Below are positions 1-7,059 of a stretch of DNA of 64,000 nt, piece after piece. Source of the stretch: Blastocatellia bacterium (lineage in GTDB: Bacteria; Acidobacteriota; Blastocatellia; Pyrinomonadales; Pyrinomonadaceae); the NCBI GenBank assembly GCA_003168335.1, contig PMSM01000007.1:176910-240909 (forward strand). The letters are read 5' to 3'. Each line of letters opens with the position of its first letter. Positions within the stretch are counted from its first letter, which is position 1. A program made the translations under genes and the position numbers. The notes under the pieces were generated by a model. That model did not search any database. It was not told where the DNA came from and was given only the letters and a program-made list of their open reading frames with translations.

Positions 1-274
1 CCGGCATCTGCACGTCGCGCAGTTCAGCGACGGTATCCTTGATCCTGATAGCCAGCATCTCGATCGTCTCGACGCGCCGGCGTGCTTTCTCGCCGGGCTC
101 TTCACGCAACATTAATTGCGCCTGACCGAGCAAGGCCGCGAGCGGGTTGTTGATTTCGTGTCTGACGTGCGCGACCAGCGCCGCGGCGGCGGTCAGCTTC
201 GCTTCGTAGTCAGCGACCAGCGCGCGTAGACGTGCCAATTCGTTCGTGTCTGGGGGCGTTTGTGATTCGCTCAT
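1..274 (-). CDS. Sensor histidine kinase, N-terminal part (runs off the left edge)
   Basis: The reading frame starts at ATG 274 and runs off the window. The roughly 90 visible residues contain a dimerisation/phosphoacceptor (HisKA) helix with H-box VRHEINNPLAALLGQAQLML, where His is the predicted autophosphorylation site. The start is preceded by GAGCTAATG, a weak ribosome site. No sensor domain comes before the H-box within this protein; only about 30 residues precede it, so it is probably a soluble kinase fed by a partner. The ATPase domain lies outside the window. The partner response regulator is not identified; the receiver protein at 60114-60482 is far away. Confidence 0.75.
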   Translation of the reverse strand, partial: MSESQTPPDTNELARLRALVADYEAKLTAAAALVAHVRHEINNPLAALLGQAQLMLREEPGEKARRRVETIEMLAIRIKDTVAELRDVQMP

Positions 275-471
275 TAGCTCCGGAGATTTTGGGCTGTAAT
301 TAAAAGCACGAACGTGAAGTAACGGCAAGCGTGTGAGGGATGCCGCCAAGCGCCTCTATTTTGCTTTTATTGAAGCACCAAGCGCAAGAACTATTTTCAG
401 GAAACTTCGGATTCGACATCGCAAGAAATTATGTGTGCGATAAGAGCCGAGGATGCCGTAGTGAGGTACGG

Positions 472-500
472 TTGACTTGATCGGCCGACTTACGTAAATT
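472..500 (+). promoter_or_regulatory. Sigma70-type promoter of the tRNA-Gln gene
   Basis: TTGACT (472-477) and TAAATT (495-500) are separated by 17 bases and lie 12 bases upstream of the mature tRNA 5' end. This is the expected geometry for a short-leader tRNA promoter. Confidence 0.6.
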
Positions 501-512
501 CGAATTCGCTGC

Positions 513-586
513 TGGGAGGTCGTCCAATGGTAGGACTCCAGACTCTGAATCTGGCTATCGGGGTTCGAGTCCCTGCCTCCCAGCCA
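513..586 (+). tRNA. tRNA-Gln (anticodon CUG), CCA encoded
   Basis: The cloverleaf can be drawn by hand. Acceptor TGGGAGG (513-519) pairs with CCTCCCA (576-582). The anticodon stem CCAGA/TCTGG encloses loop CTCTGAA with anticodon CTG. The T-arm CGGGG/CCCTG encloses TTCGAGT (one G-T pair). The discriminator is G583, followed by encoded CCA (584-586). The first base is U, as usual for tRNA-Gln. A promoter lies just upstream. The gene's natural terminator has been split by the transposon that begins at 616. This tRNA is therefore the probable homing target of that element. Confidence 0.95.
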
Positions 587-602
587 CAAATTAATCTGAT
601 TG

Positions 603-611
603 CGGGCAGTC
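603..611 (+). terminator. Left half of the split tRNA-Gln terminator stem
   Basis: CGGGCAGTC is the exact reverse complement of GACTGCCCG at 40562-40570. With the transposon and one copy of CACAA removed, the two halves form a 9-bp stem with an 11-nt loop, followed by TTTGCATTTC. This is a plausible intrinsic terminator located 17 nt after the tRNA CCA end. Confidence 0.75.
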
Positions 612-615
612 ACAA
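611..615. repeat. Target-site duplication, tRNA-proximal copy
   Basis: CACAA abuts the transposon terminus starting at 616 and is repeated immediately outside the other terminus at 40550-40554. Five-base duplications are the Tn7-family rule. The final C/A bases lie in the loop and stem edge of the former tRNA terminator. Confidence 0.85.
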
Positions 616-620
616 TGTAA

Positions 621-690
621 CTTGAACCATTAAATTGCCGCCCCGGCAACTTATTGGTTCAAATAGCCTGCGGCAACTTATTGCTTCCAA
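621..690. repeat. Probable TnsB-binding sites, tRNA-proximal end (three sites)
   Basis: Three copies of a GGCAA-N8-TTCAA-like unit are visible. The terminal copy is TTGAACCATTAAATTGCC (622-639, complement orientation). Two more are GGCAACTTATTGGTTCAA (645-662) and GGCAACTTATTGCTTCCAA (672-690). The first two are head to head and form an imperfect palindrome of about 40 bp, matching in 17 of 19 arm positions. The same unit occurs four times at the far end, supporting transposase binding. Binding is inferred, not seen. Confidence 0.7.
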
Positions 691-734
691 TTCAAAACGA
701 TAGTACGAGGGGTTCTTAAGTAGGGGGATGCGAC

Positions 735-743
735 CCTTGAATT
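735..743. repeat. 9-bp target duplication of nested insertion, left copy
   Basis: CCTTGAATT directly abuts the terminal inverted repeat starting at 744 and recurs directly after 2547. Confidence 0.75.
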
Positions 744-1018
744 AGCTTTGCCCGAAAACTCGCTCAAGCGAAGGACTTTTCGTACAACCTCACTATTTGC
801 CCGAAAAGTCACTTACAAATCTGTTATGAACTCAGACCACTTGCCGGGCTTATTGCCCTATCTTAGCCAAGCATAAGGTGAGTCAGTGACATGAGCCTAA
901 CAGGTCAAGGCAGCCAGCAATGCTCAACTTAATCAAGGGGCCATCAGTCCGTTCAAAATCGTATTGACAGCTTAATCTGTCGGGCGCATAGTGATTGAAA
1001 CTAACGAGGGGAGCCGTT

Positions 1019-1441
1019 ATGAACGAAATTACGCTTCGACCCGCTAAACGCCGCAGCCACCATCGCAGATCCAGTTTTCGATCCAGTTTTCGACCCTCTG
1101 CGCTTCCCACGCCTCCGATCGATTGGGCATCTCTTGTACTCAATTCGCTGCCTCAAGAGCCTCCTAAGAACTTCGGCGACGTGATTTGGAATAGCTACAA
1201 GGACGACCTTTGGAAAAAGCACAAGCCCGATTCCCGGATTCTATTTGAGCTGTTTCGGATAGTCGCTAGAGACCCGGACACATCGGACGGCATTAAACTC
1301 CTAGCTAATATTCTTGCGGGTGTTTGCGTTCTTGATGGATACGGTCCGACTGTCGAAGGGCTTCGCAAAGATGAACGGGCACGTATGTCGACTAGAAAAG
1401 TAGCTTCTGTTCTTCCGTTCCCTCCCGTCTGGCCTTCCTAA
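1019..1441 (+). CDS. Hypothetical protein, possibly frameshifted at its end
   Basis: This 140-residue protein is not recognised. ATG 1019 is chosen because GAGGGGAG lies at 1006-1013. The N-terminus is Arg/Ser/His-rich and the rest looks globular (DWASLVLNSL... ELFRIVARDP). After the stop at 1441 another frame stays open from about 1422 to 1630 with protein-like composition (LPKYCPLIFSDSEVDTLATS). A single-base frameshift may therefore have cut a longer gene of about 200 residues. It lies inside the nested insertion, upstream of the transposase relic. Confidence 0.4.
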   Translation: MNEITLRPAKRRSHHRRSSFRSSFRPSALPTPPIDWASLVLNSLPQEPPKNFGDVIWNSYKDDLWKKHKPDSRILFELFRIVARDPDTSDGIKLLANILAGVCVLDGYGPTVEGLRKDERARMSTRKVASVLPFPPVWPS

Positions 1442-1597
1442 ATATTGTCCGCTCATCTTCTCTGATTCTGAGGTTGACACTCTCGCCACAAGTATCCTTT
1501 CACGAGTAGTCACAGAACTTAACACGTGGGTCGAGAATAATAGGAAGCCCGTGTATGCCGTCTCTTCTGACCGCAATGGTGAGCTAGTGCTTACGGT

Positions 1598-2083
1598 GGC
1601 AATGAGGACTGGCACGACTGGATCAAGATGCACCTGATGTGCGGTACCTCAACGCATATAGTAACCAGCGTCGAACTGAGCCGAGCCCGGTCGCACGATA
1701 GCCCGTACTACGAGCCGCTGGTCGAGGCGACCGCAAAGAGTGGTTTCAATATGCAGGAAATCTCAGCCGACAAAGCCTACATCAGCGCAGACAATCTCCG
1801 AACCACAACTGAGCATGGCTCAGTGCCATACATACCTTTCAAGTCGAACGTGAACATTAAGAGGGGCGACGATCTCTGGAAAAAGCTTTTCCACTTCTAC
1901 AGCTTCAAGCGCGAAGAATTCCTGATGCACTATCACAAGCGGTCAAACGTCGAAACCACATTCAGCATGATCAAGGCGAAGTTTGGGGAGCGACTACGCT
2001 GAAAGACCGAAACCGCGCAGATCAACGAAGCACTCTGCAAGGTACTGTGTCATAATCTCTGCGTCGTAATTCAACGAGTTGGG
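1598..2083 (+). pseudogene. Degraded DDE transposase, C-terminal part
   Basis: The frame from about 1598 reads EDWHDWIKMHLMCGTSTHIV, then an ADKAYIS block and HYHKRSNVETTFSMIKAKFG. These are typical of IS4/IS5-superfamily DDE transposases, including the C-terminal catalytic Glu in SNVETTFSMIK. An in-frame TGA (2000-2002) interrupts the frame, which then continues as KTETAQINEALCKVLCHNL. The N-terminal half with the first catalytic Asp is missing. The gene is therefore both truncated and interrupted and could not move the element by itself. Confidence 0.7.
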
Positions 2084-2130
2084 AGTCGACCCGACTTTTG
2101 GGGTCGCGGCAACTTGATTAGGAGAAGATC

Positions 2131-2481
2131 ATGGCGGGCGAAAGGGTGGTTTATTCTTATTTCACTGGCAGACCTTCGGTCATAGTTTCCAATGTCCTAA
2201 GGGTAATTAGCGCCAGCACTCGAACGGATCGAGTGCGCTGGTTCAAAATTGGAATCACCAACAATCCTGAAAACAGGTTCCGACAAGCTTATGCCAGGCT
2301 CTACGATAAAATGATTGTGGTGTATCAGTCGTCGTCCCTCAATAACGTGTCCGAGTTAGAGCGCGACCTTGTCGAACACAATAGAGAGTTGGCCGACAAC
2401 ATAATTGGAGGCGGGGGTGGCAACTATGGTAACCCCCCGTACTTCATGTACGTTGTAATCAAATACCTAAGGGCGCGCTAA
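2131..2481 (+). CDS. Small GIY-YIG-nuclease-like protein
   Basis: This is a 116-residue protein starting at ATG 2131, with AGGAGAAG eight bases upstream. The centre reads RWFKIGITNNPENRFRQAY, resembling the second GIY-YIG motif (Y/K-I-G plus the Arg that follows). A Glu in ELERDLVEHN and a Gly-rich turn GGGGGNYG precede a PYFMYVVIKYL strand. The fold is suggested by motif only, and the first GIY triad is not clear. It sits between the dead transposase and the right inverted repeat of the nested insertion, so it looks like a passenger gene. Confidence 0.45.
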   Translation: MAGERVVYSYFTGRPSVIVSNVLRVISASTRTDRVRWFKIGITNNPENRFRQAYARLYDKMIVVYQSSSLNNVSELERDLVEHNRELADNIIGGGGGNYGNPPYFMYVVIKYLRAR

Positions 2482-2547
2482 AGACCAGCGACACCGACTT
2501 TCCGTACAGCAGACTTTTTGTATAATAATGACTATTCGGGCAAAGCT

Positions 2548-2556
2548 CCTTGAATT
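2548..2556. repeat. 9-bp target duplication of nested insertion, right copy
   Basis: CCTTGAATT directly follows the inverted repeat ending at 2547 and equals 735-743. It abuts the stop codon of the tniQ gene at 2558, so the insertion did not damage tniQ. Confidence 0.75.
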
Positions 2557-2557
2557 C

Positions 2558-4486
2558 TTAACCGCTCATCAGACCCAGTTGGCGTCTTACTTCGCGCAGG
2601 AAAGCGCACAATTCCGCACGATCCAACCCAGTAGGACCCTTTGACGCCTTCCTGATTTGCTCGATGGATGGATGCCTTCCTTTCGCGTACAAATTCAATG
2701 CGAGCTGCCTGATTCTCGTCTTAGCATGCTCTTTTCTCTCCAAGCAGCCCTTCTTAGTGAACTGTGCATGACGTTTAACGAGTGCCTGACATTCTTTTGG
2801 GAATTGCCCACGTAGATAACCTGACTTCCTTCCCAAGCGGCTTGCGAGTCGTCGCAAGCACGCGGGCCGCTCTTGATAAAGGGCTGCTTGCAGTTCATGA
2901 CGAATATTTTCAAACTGTGTCTTACGGTATCTCGCGTGTCGCGTCGAGATCGCCTTGGATAGTTCAGGATAACGACTGCGCAGACCAGCACTTGACTGGT
3001 ACCCGAGACGCTTGCTGACATCATTTAGAGTTGGTGGCAACTCCTCCAGCAGTATTGCGCTGAGCTTGATTCGAACGCTGTTGCGATGTTCGGCGCGGTA
3101 GTTGGCACGGCGACACGCAATGGCTTTGCAGAGGCTACCGAATTTTCTGCGTAAAGCGGATGGCGCCTGATAACCAAGGCGCTCCGCGATCTCATTCAGT
3201 GATGGAGGTAGTTCCTTTTCCAAGGCTTGTTGAAGGGCTAGCTTTAGAATGGCAGGATCCTGCGTTTTCCTTCCTAATGGCTGGCCTACAGGAGAGCGTG
3301 ATGTTCTCTGTTTTGCGGTCAACATCTTGGTTAACTCGGGATAACGATATTGCAGGGAGCGGGTACGTTTATATCCAAAGCGATCTGCAACTTGTCGTAA
3401 GGTTGGTGGAGGGTCCTGTTCGAGGGCGGCAAGCAGTCCAAGGCGCGCTACATCACTGTTGCGATGAATAATCCTTGAGGTGTTCCGAGTGAGCATTTGG
3501 AAATGTTGATTCAATTCAATTTTTCCGAGAACGTCACGCTTTGCGAGAATATCCGAAAGAGATACACCAATGTGGTAACACATCTTCAAGAGGAGGTCGG
3601 TTTTCGGAATATGCTTCTCGTTTAGCCACGAGTAAAGGATGTCTCTATCGATACCGGCGATGTCCGCGAAGGCAGTTACATTTCCTCCGGCAGCGTACTT
3701 GATGCACGTTGGTAGGAATCTTATGGCGTTCTCTCTAGGAGGATCGTTTGGCTGTTTCGGGGCCTCTGAAATTAATTCTCCCATTTGATGCGCAACCCAC
3801 AACTTATATTTGAGGTCGTCAACCTCAACGAACGATTCTTTCTCACTTTTAGAATGGCCCAGCCACCCAAGGCATCGGGAGCAATGTCCAGGGCGCAATC
3901 TAAAGGTGAATGGGGGAGTCTGATTGTGGCAATGAGGGCATACGGTTTCAAGTTTTCTCTGGTGGTGCAAGCAAACCTCGACTGTACCTAGTGTCCACAG
4001 GAGGTGCTCATAAACAATCACCTCCGATTCACGCTGCTCTTCCAGGCAGCTGGGACACCACGCGCGAACGGTTCGCAGGAGTGACTTGTGCGTTAAGACA
4101 TTTTGCCAGGTTAGCATTGTGAGGAAGCGCAGCCCGCGTCGAAGGGTTAGCCTCTCGAGGACTTCGACCCAGTCCCGCGCAGTAGCACCGCGCCCGTTGA
4201 GCGATTTCATGGCCAAGCGATAGTTGCCGCTGCTGACAAATGTTGATCCGGCGCGCAAGAATTTAGGATTGTTCGATAGTGGGACAAACTCGCGAGTGAA
4301 TAACAAGTGAATGGATAGGCAATGCTCCTTCGCAAGACGGGCGATGTAGCTAGTGCAACTCTCGGTATGTGCGGTTCCCACGCCAATGGGTTCCAGGTGA
4401 TAGAGACGGCTGCGAGGCGCAGTCTTAGGTTTCGCGAGATCCCACGAATCGTATATTTGAAGTTTTGATTTCGAAGGTGCGCTCAT
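2558..4486 (-). CDS. tniQ: TniQ/TnsD-family target-selection protein with four C-terminal HTH-like repeats
   Basis: This 642-residue protein has an N-terminal TniQ domain (about 15-230) with zinc-ligand pairs WCPSC, VCPHCH and CSRC plus CLHHQRK. A helix-turn-helix-like segment follows (DIAGIDRDILYSWLNEKHIP). Between about 350 and 570 lie four repeats of about 55 residues of the type L..VA.RLGY....L...YPEL.KAI, reminiscent of the DNA-binding C-terminus of TnsD. TnsD proteins bind a chromosomal attachment site and recruit TnsC; here the likely site is the tRNA-Gln gene (inference). The start codon shares one base with the stop of the upstream tniQ (TAATG), showing translational coupling. Its length and HTH repeats make it the better candidate for the homing factor of the two. 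Confidence 0.85.
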   Translation of the reverse strand: MSAPSKSKLQIYDSWDLAKPKTAPRSRLYHLEPIGVGTAHTESCTSYIARLAKEHCLSIHLLFTREFVPLSNNPKFLRAGSTFVSSGNYRLAMKSLNGRGATARDWVEVLERLTLRRGLRFLTMLTWQNVLTHKSLLRTVRAWCPSCLEEQRESEVIVYEHLLWTLGTVEVCLHHQRKLETVCPHCHNQTPPFTFRLRPGHCSRCLGWLGHSKSEKESFVEVDDLKYKLWVAHQMGELISEAPKQPNDPPRENAIRFLPTCIKYAAGGNVTAFADIAGIDRDILYSWLNEKHIPKTDLLLKMCYHIGVSLSDILAKRDVLGKIELNQHFQMLTRNTSRIIHRNSDVARLGLLAALEQDPPPTLRQVADRFGYKRTRSLQYRYPELTKMLTAKQRTSRSPVGQPLGRKTQDPAILKLALQQALEKELPPSLNEIAERLGYQAPSALRRKFGSLCKAIACRRANYRAEHRNSVRIKLSAILLEELPPTLNDVSKRLGYQSSAGLRSRYPELSKAISTRHARYRKTQFENIRHELQAALYQERPACLRRLASRLGRKSGYLRGQFPKECQALVKRHAQFTKKGCLERKEHAKTRIRQLALNLYAKGRHPSIEQIRKASKGPTGLDRAELCAFLREVRRQLGLMSG

Positions 4487-5889
4487 TAAGCGGCAAGCGT
4501 CAAATTCTCGATCTTGGTCTTTTTCTCTCTCATGAAATGGTGAACATCCTTCGACTTCATTGCAGCCACAACGCGCCGCCGTGACGGGTAAACTCCGATG
4601 TTGTGAAGGCTCATTCTCGTTTCGTTGATCTTGTCAGCAATAACCTTACGAACTCTCTGCTGTTCCTTGTACCGATACTGTTTGTGTCTCGTTGATATCG
4701 CCTTGCATAACTCGGGAAAGTGCTTGTACAGGAGGCGTTTATTAAGATCTATTCTTGTGGCGACCTCTTTCATCGAAAGCGATGTTTGCTGGTTGAGGAT
4801 TGTCAGCAGAGCATCCTTAGTCGCTTTCGGATCAAGATGCCTCGGCGAGCGTCCGATAGCCTTTACCCCTGAGACCGCAGGTGTCTGAATCAAATCAATG
4901 TCGTCCAGTACAAAAGTATCGGCATAAAGAAAATCGACCAAAGAAATACCGACACGATTGCAGATGCGTAGCAGATCGTCGATTGGAATTTGAGCTTGGC
5001 CATGTTGCCAACCCCAGACAGTGTTCTTTCGCTTGCCGATGAGGCGAGCGAATCGATTCATTACCCCATCGGAGGCTTGATTGATGCAGGACGAGATCGA
5101 CTGTGCAGTTCTTCCTTTCGGAGGCGACGGCAGTCGACGGGCAGCGATGATCAACTCCTCCAGATTCTTAGCTATCCATATTTGCCATTCCAATTTATGA
5201 TCGAGAATCGGCGCGTCGTTAGAAACCTCATCGAGACTTGTGCCCAACCATTCGTCGCATTTCGAGCAACAGCCTGCTTGCGCACATCGAGCGAGCCATG
5301 GGAGTTTCCGATGGCAATGCTGACATTGAGAGATCAATCGCCGGTGGTGTCTGGTGCACACATCCAGATCTCGAAAAGTCCACAGAAGCGGTTCATAGAT
5401 TTGTTGGCCGTTTAGACGCCAGTCTTGATAGCAGCTTGGGCACCATGTTCGTGACGAACGCAACAAATTTCTATGTGTGAATACATCAGTCCAGGGAAGC
5501 ATCGTTAGGAAGCTGAGGTCAGTGCGCAGAGTAACGGTCTGCAACGCGGCTACCCAATCCTTAGCGATGACGCCGATACCGTTGATAGCCTTCGCATGTT
5601 CGCCGAACGAGTGACCTAAAGCACTGCCTCTAGTTCCGGGACGCGCGCCGCCTTGAAGCCAATATTTCTTATCCATGAAAGAAGCGAGTGTACGTCCGAG
5701 CAATACAGCCGGTGTCAAAGAGTGTGCGGCTGCCAGACGGGCTATATAACTGGTTAGGCTCTCGGCGCCACCGGTTCCCATCCCTATGGGCTTTAGGTTG
5801 TAAAGTCGACTGCGCGCTGACACAGAAGGCATATCGATATTCCACGACTCGTATATAGATAAGCTCTCATTATTTAGGCTATTGACCAT
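4486..5889 (-). CDS. tniQ: Second TniQ-family protein (shorter paralogue)
   Basis: This 467-residue protein is clearly paralogous to its downstream neighbour: both start with a YDSWDL/YESWNI box, then SRLYxLxPIGxGT, and carry zinc-finger pairs WCPSC, CQHCH and CSKC. The C-terminal part has only one to two of the HTH-like repeats (VATRIDLNKRLLYKHFPELC). It overlaps tnsC by 11 bp and the next tniQ by one base. Elements with two TniQ proteins often use one for a fixed attachment site and the other for a second pathway, as in type I-B CASTs where TniQ works with Cascade. No cas genes are present here, so the second pathway is unknown. Confidence 0.85.
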   Translation of the reverse strand: MVNSLNNESLSIYESWNIDMPSVSARSRLYNLKPIGMGTGGAESLTSYIARLAAAHSLTPAVLLGRTLASFMDKKYWLQGGARPGTRGSALGHSFGEHAKAINGIGVIAKDWVAALQTVTLRTDLSFLTMLPWTDVFTHRNLLRSSRTWCPSCYQDWRLNGQQIYEPLLWTFRDLDVCTRHHRRLISQCQHCHRKLPWLARCAQAGCCSKCDEWLGTSLDEVSNDAPILDHKLEWQIWIAKNLEELIIAARRLPSPPKGRTAQSISSCINQASDGVMNRFARLIGKRKNTVWGWQHGQAQIPIDDLLRICNRVGISLVDFLYADTFVLDDIDLIQTPAVSGVKAIGRSPRHLDPKATKDALLTILNQQTSLSMKEVATRIDLNKRLLYKHFPELCKAISTRHKQYRYKEQQRVRKVIADKINETRMSLHNIGVYPSRRRVVAAMKSKDVHHFMREKKTKIENLTLAA

Positions 5890-7057
5890 TTCCGATGGGA
5901 TCGCGCTTAGGATTACGTTCTCCTGGCCGTCTCCGTTTGCGAGGTCCGATTAGTTTCTGTTCATTTTCGCCAGATTGGACGTGTCCATTACCATTCGATT
6001 TTGTAAATTGGGCTTCAAGGCCCATCGAACTTCGTAGCCGCGCACGGTCCTCTCGGGAGTCGTCTAATAGAGCCTCACCCTCTATTGCTTCCTCCAACAT
6101 CTTCTCGCACTGAGAGACGGAAAGGGCGCTTCTCACAAGATGCTTGCGGGATAAGACTTTTCCACCATCTTTAAGGGCCTTTGCGAGGGCTCTCGTTAAC
6201 CAGACCTTTAACACTCCTATGCATCCGATACTTCGTTCATAGAAATAGTCCCACTCTCCTATGAGGTCAGGCTGTTCATGAAGCGGAAGGTGGTTTTGGA
6301 ATGACCACAGCACGTTCTTGAAGGCTTTTAGTTCATCGCTGTGTTCGGCACGGTAACGGCGGAAGTGGACGTCTACACTGCGTCGACTCAGTTGTGCGCT
6401 CAAGTTTCGAAGGGCGAGTAACTCGTAGGTTCCGATAAGGACTATGGGAATCTCAGTACTGCTCGCGAGCGACTTGATTGAATCCAATTGATCCTGCAAT
6501 TTCCGACCGGACGACATCTTGGCCAAATGCTGCGCCTCGTCGACCAAGAGCGCCGCGGGCCGGCGATGCTTAATTGCTTCCTCGGCGGCCTCTCGCAGTT
6601 CTGTTCCTGCGGTGAGGGGATTGGTGACTAGTCGCCGATACGTTCTGTCAGTACCTTTCCGCGCGGAAGGCTTGATCTTATAGTTGATACAAGGCTCATC
6701 GAATTTCTTGAGAACGCTCTTATAGAACTCCTTCCAATTGAAGTTACCCGAGTCAGGCGGAATGGCATCGATACCAACAACAGCGAAGCGCCCCGGATCT
6801 GCTTCGAGTTCCTTTGACATCTCAGTCGCGATCCGTTGTTCCGTACGGAGTCGGAGTGTCGTCTTACCTGCGCCTGCCGGTCCGCAAACCAGAATTAATG
6901 ATCCAGGAATCGCTTCCTGAATGGCGTCATTGAGAGCGTCGTTAGCTTCTCTGAGTTTAGGGTGGGCTACAGTGTATGACTGAAAGTAACCTTTGCGCGC
7001 CGAGTCAGGCTGGTTGAGCAAAGTCCGTGGGAATCCGTGATCTTTATTTTTATCCAT
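5879..7057 (-). CDS. tnsC: TnsC/TniB-type AAA+ transposition regulator
   Basis: This 392-residue protein has a Walker A motif GPAGAGKT at residues 59-66, Walker B ALLVDEAQHLA with D173/E174, and a sensor-like IPIVLIGTYELL. TnsC ATPases polymerise on DNA, receive the target signal from TniQ/TnsD and activate the transposase. The length fits the family. The start lies 2 bp after the tnsAB stop. The basic, Arg/Lys-rich tail (about 360-392, GPRKRRRPGERNPKR) may contact the transposase or DNA. Part of the four-gene tns operon. Confidence 0.9.
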   Translation of the reverse strand: MDKNKDHGFPRTLLNQPDSARKGYFQSYTVAHPKLREANDALNDAIQEAIPGSLILVCGPAGAGKTTLRLRTEQRIATEMSKELEADPGRFAVVGIDAIPPDSGNFNWKEFYKSVLKKFDEPCINYKIKPSARKGTDRTYRRLVTNPLTAGTELREAAEEAIKHRRPAALLVDEAQHLAKMSSGRKLQDQLDSIKSLASSTEIPIVLIGTYELLALRNLSAQLSRRSVDVHFRRYRAEHSDELKAFKNVLWSFQNHLPLHEQPDLIGEWDYFYERSIGCIGVLKVWLTRALAKALKDGGKVLSRKHLVRSALSVSQCEKMLEEAIEGEALLDDSREDRARLRSSMGLEAQFTKSNGNGHVQSGENEQKLIGPRKRRRPGERNPKRDPIGNGQ

Positions 7058-7059
7058 GA

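Larger units (their letters stand above)
744..2547. mobile_element. Nested 1.8-kb insertion element with 13-bp inverted repeats
   Basis: AGCTTTGCCCGAA (744-756) is perfectly inverted at 2535-2547. Both ends are flanked by the direct repeat CCTTGAATT (735-743 and 2548-2556). A subterminal copy TTTGCCCGAAAAGTC lies at 796-810. The unit contains an unrecognised gene (1019-1441), a degraded DDE transposase (about 1598-2083) and a small GIY-YIG-like gene (2131-2481). It separates the terminal repeats of the big transposon from the tniQ stop codon. A 9-bp duplication is typical of some IS4- or IS1-like elements, but the family is not established, and the transposase relic may itself be a later insertion. 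Confidence 0.7.

Noticed and set aside
356..649. 97-codon minus-strand frame
   Set aside because: It is antisense to the tRNA and crosses the transposon boundary.
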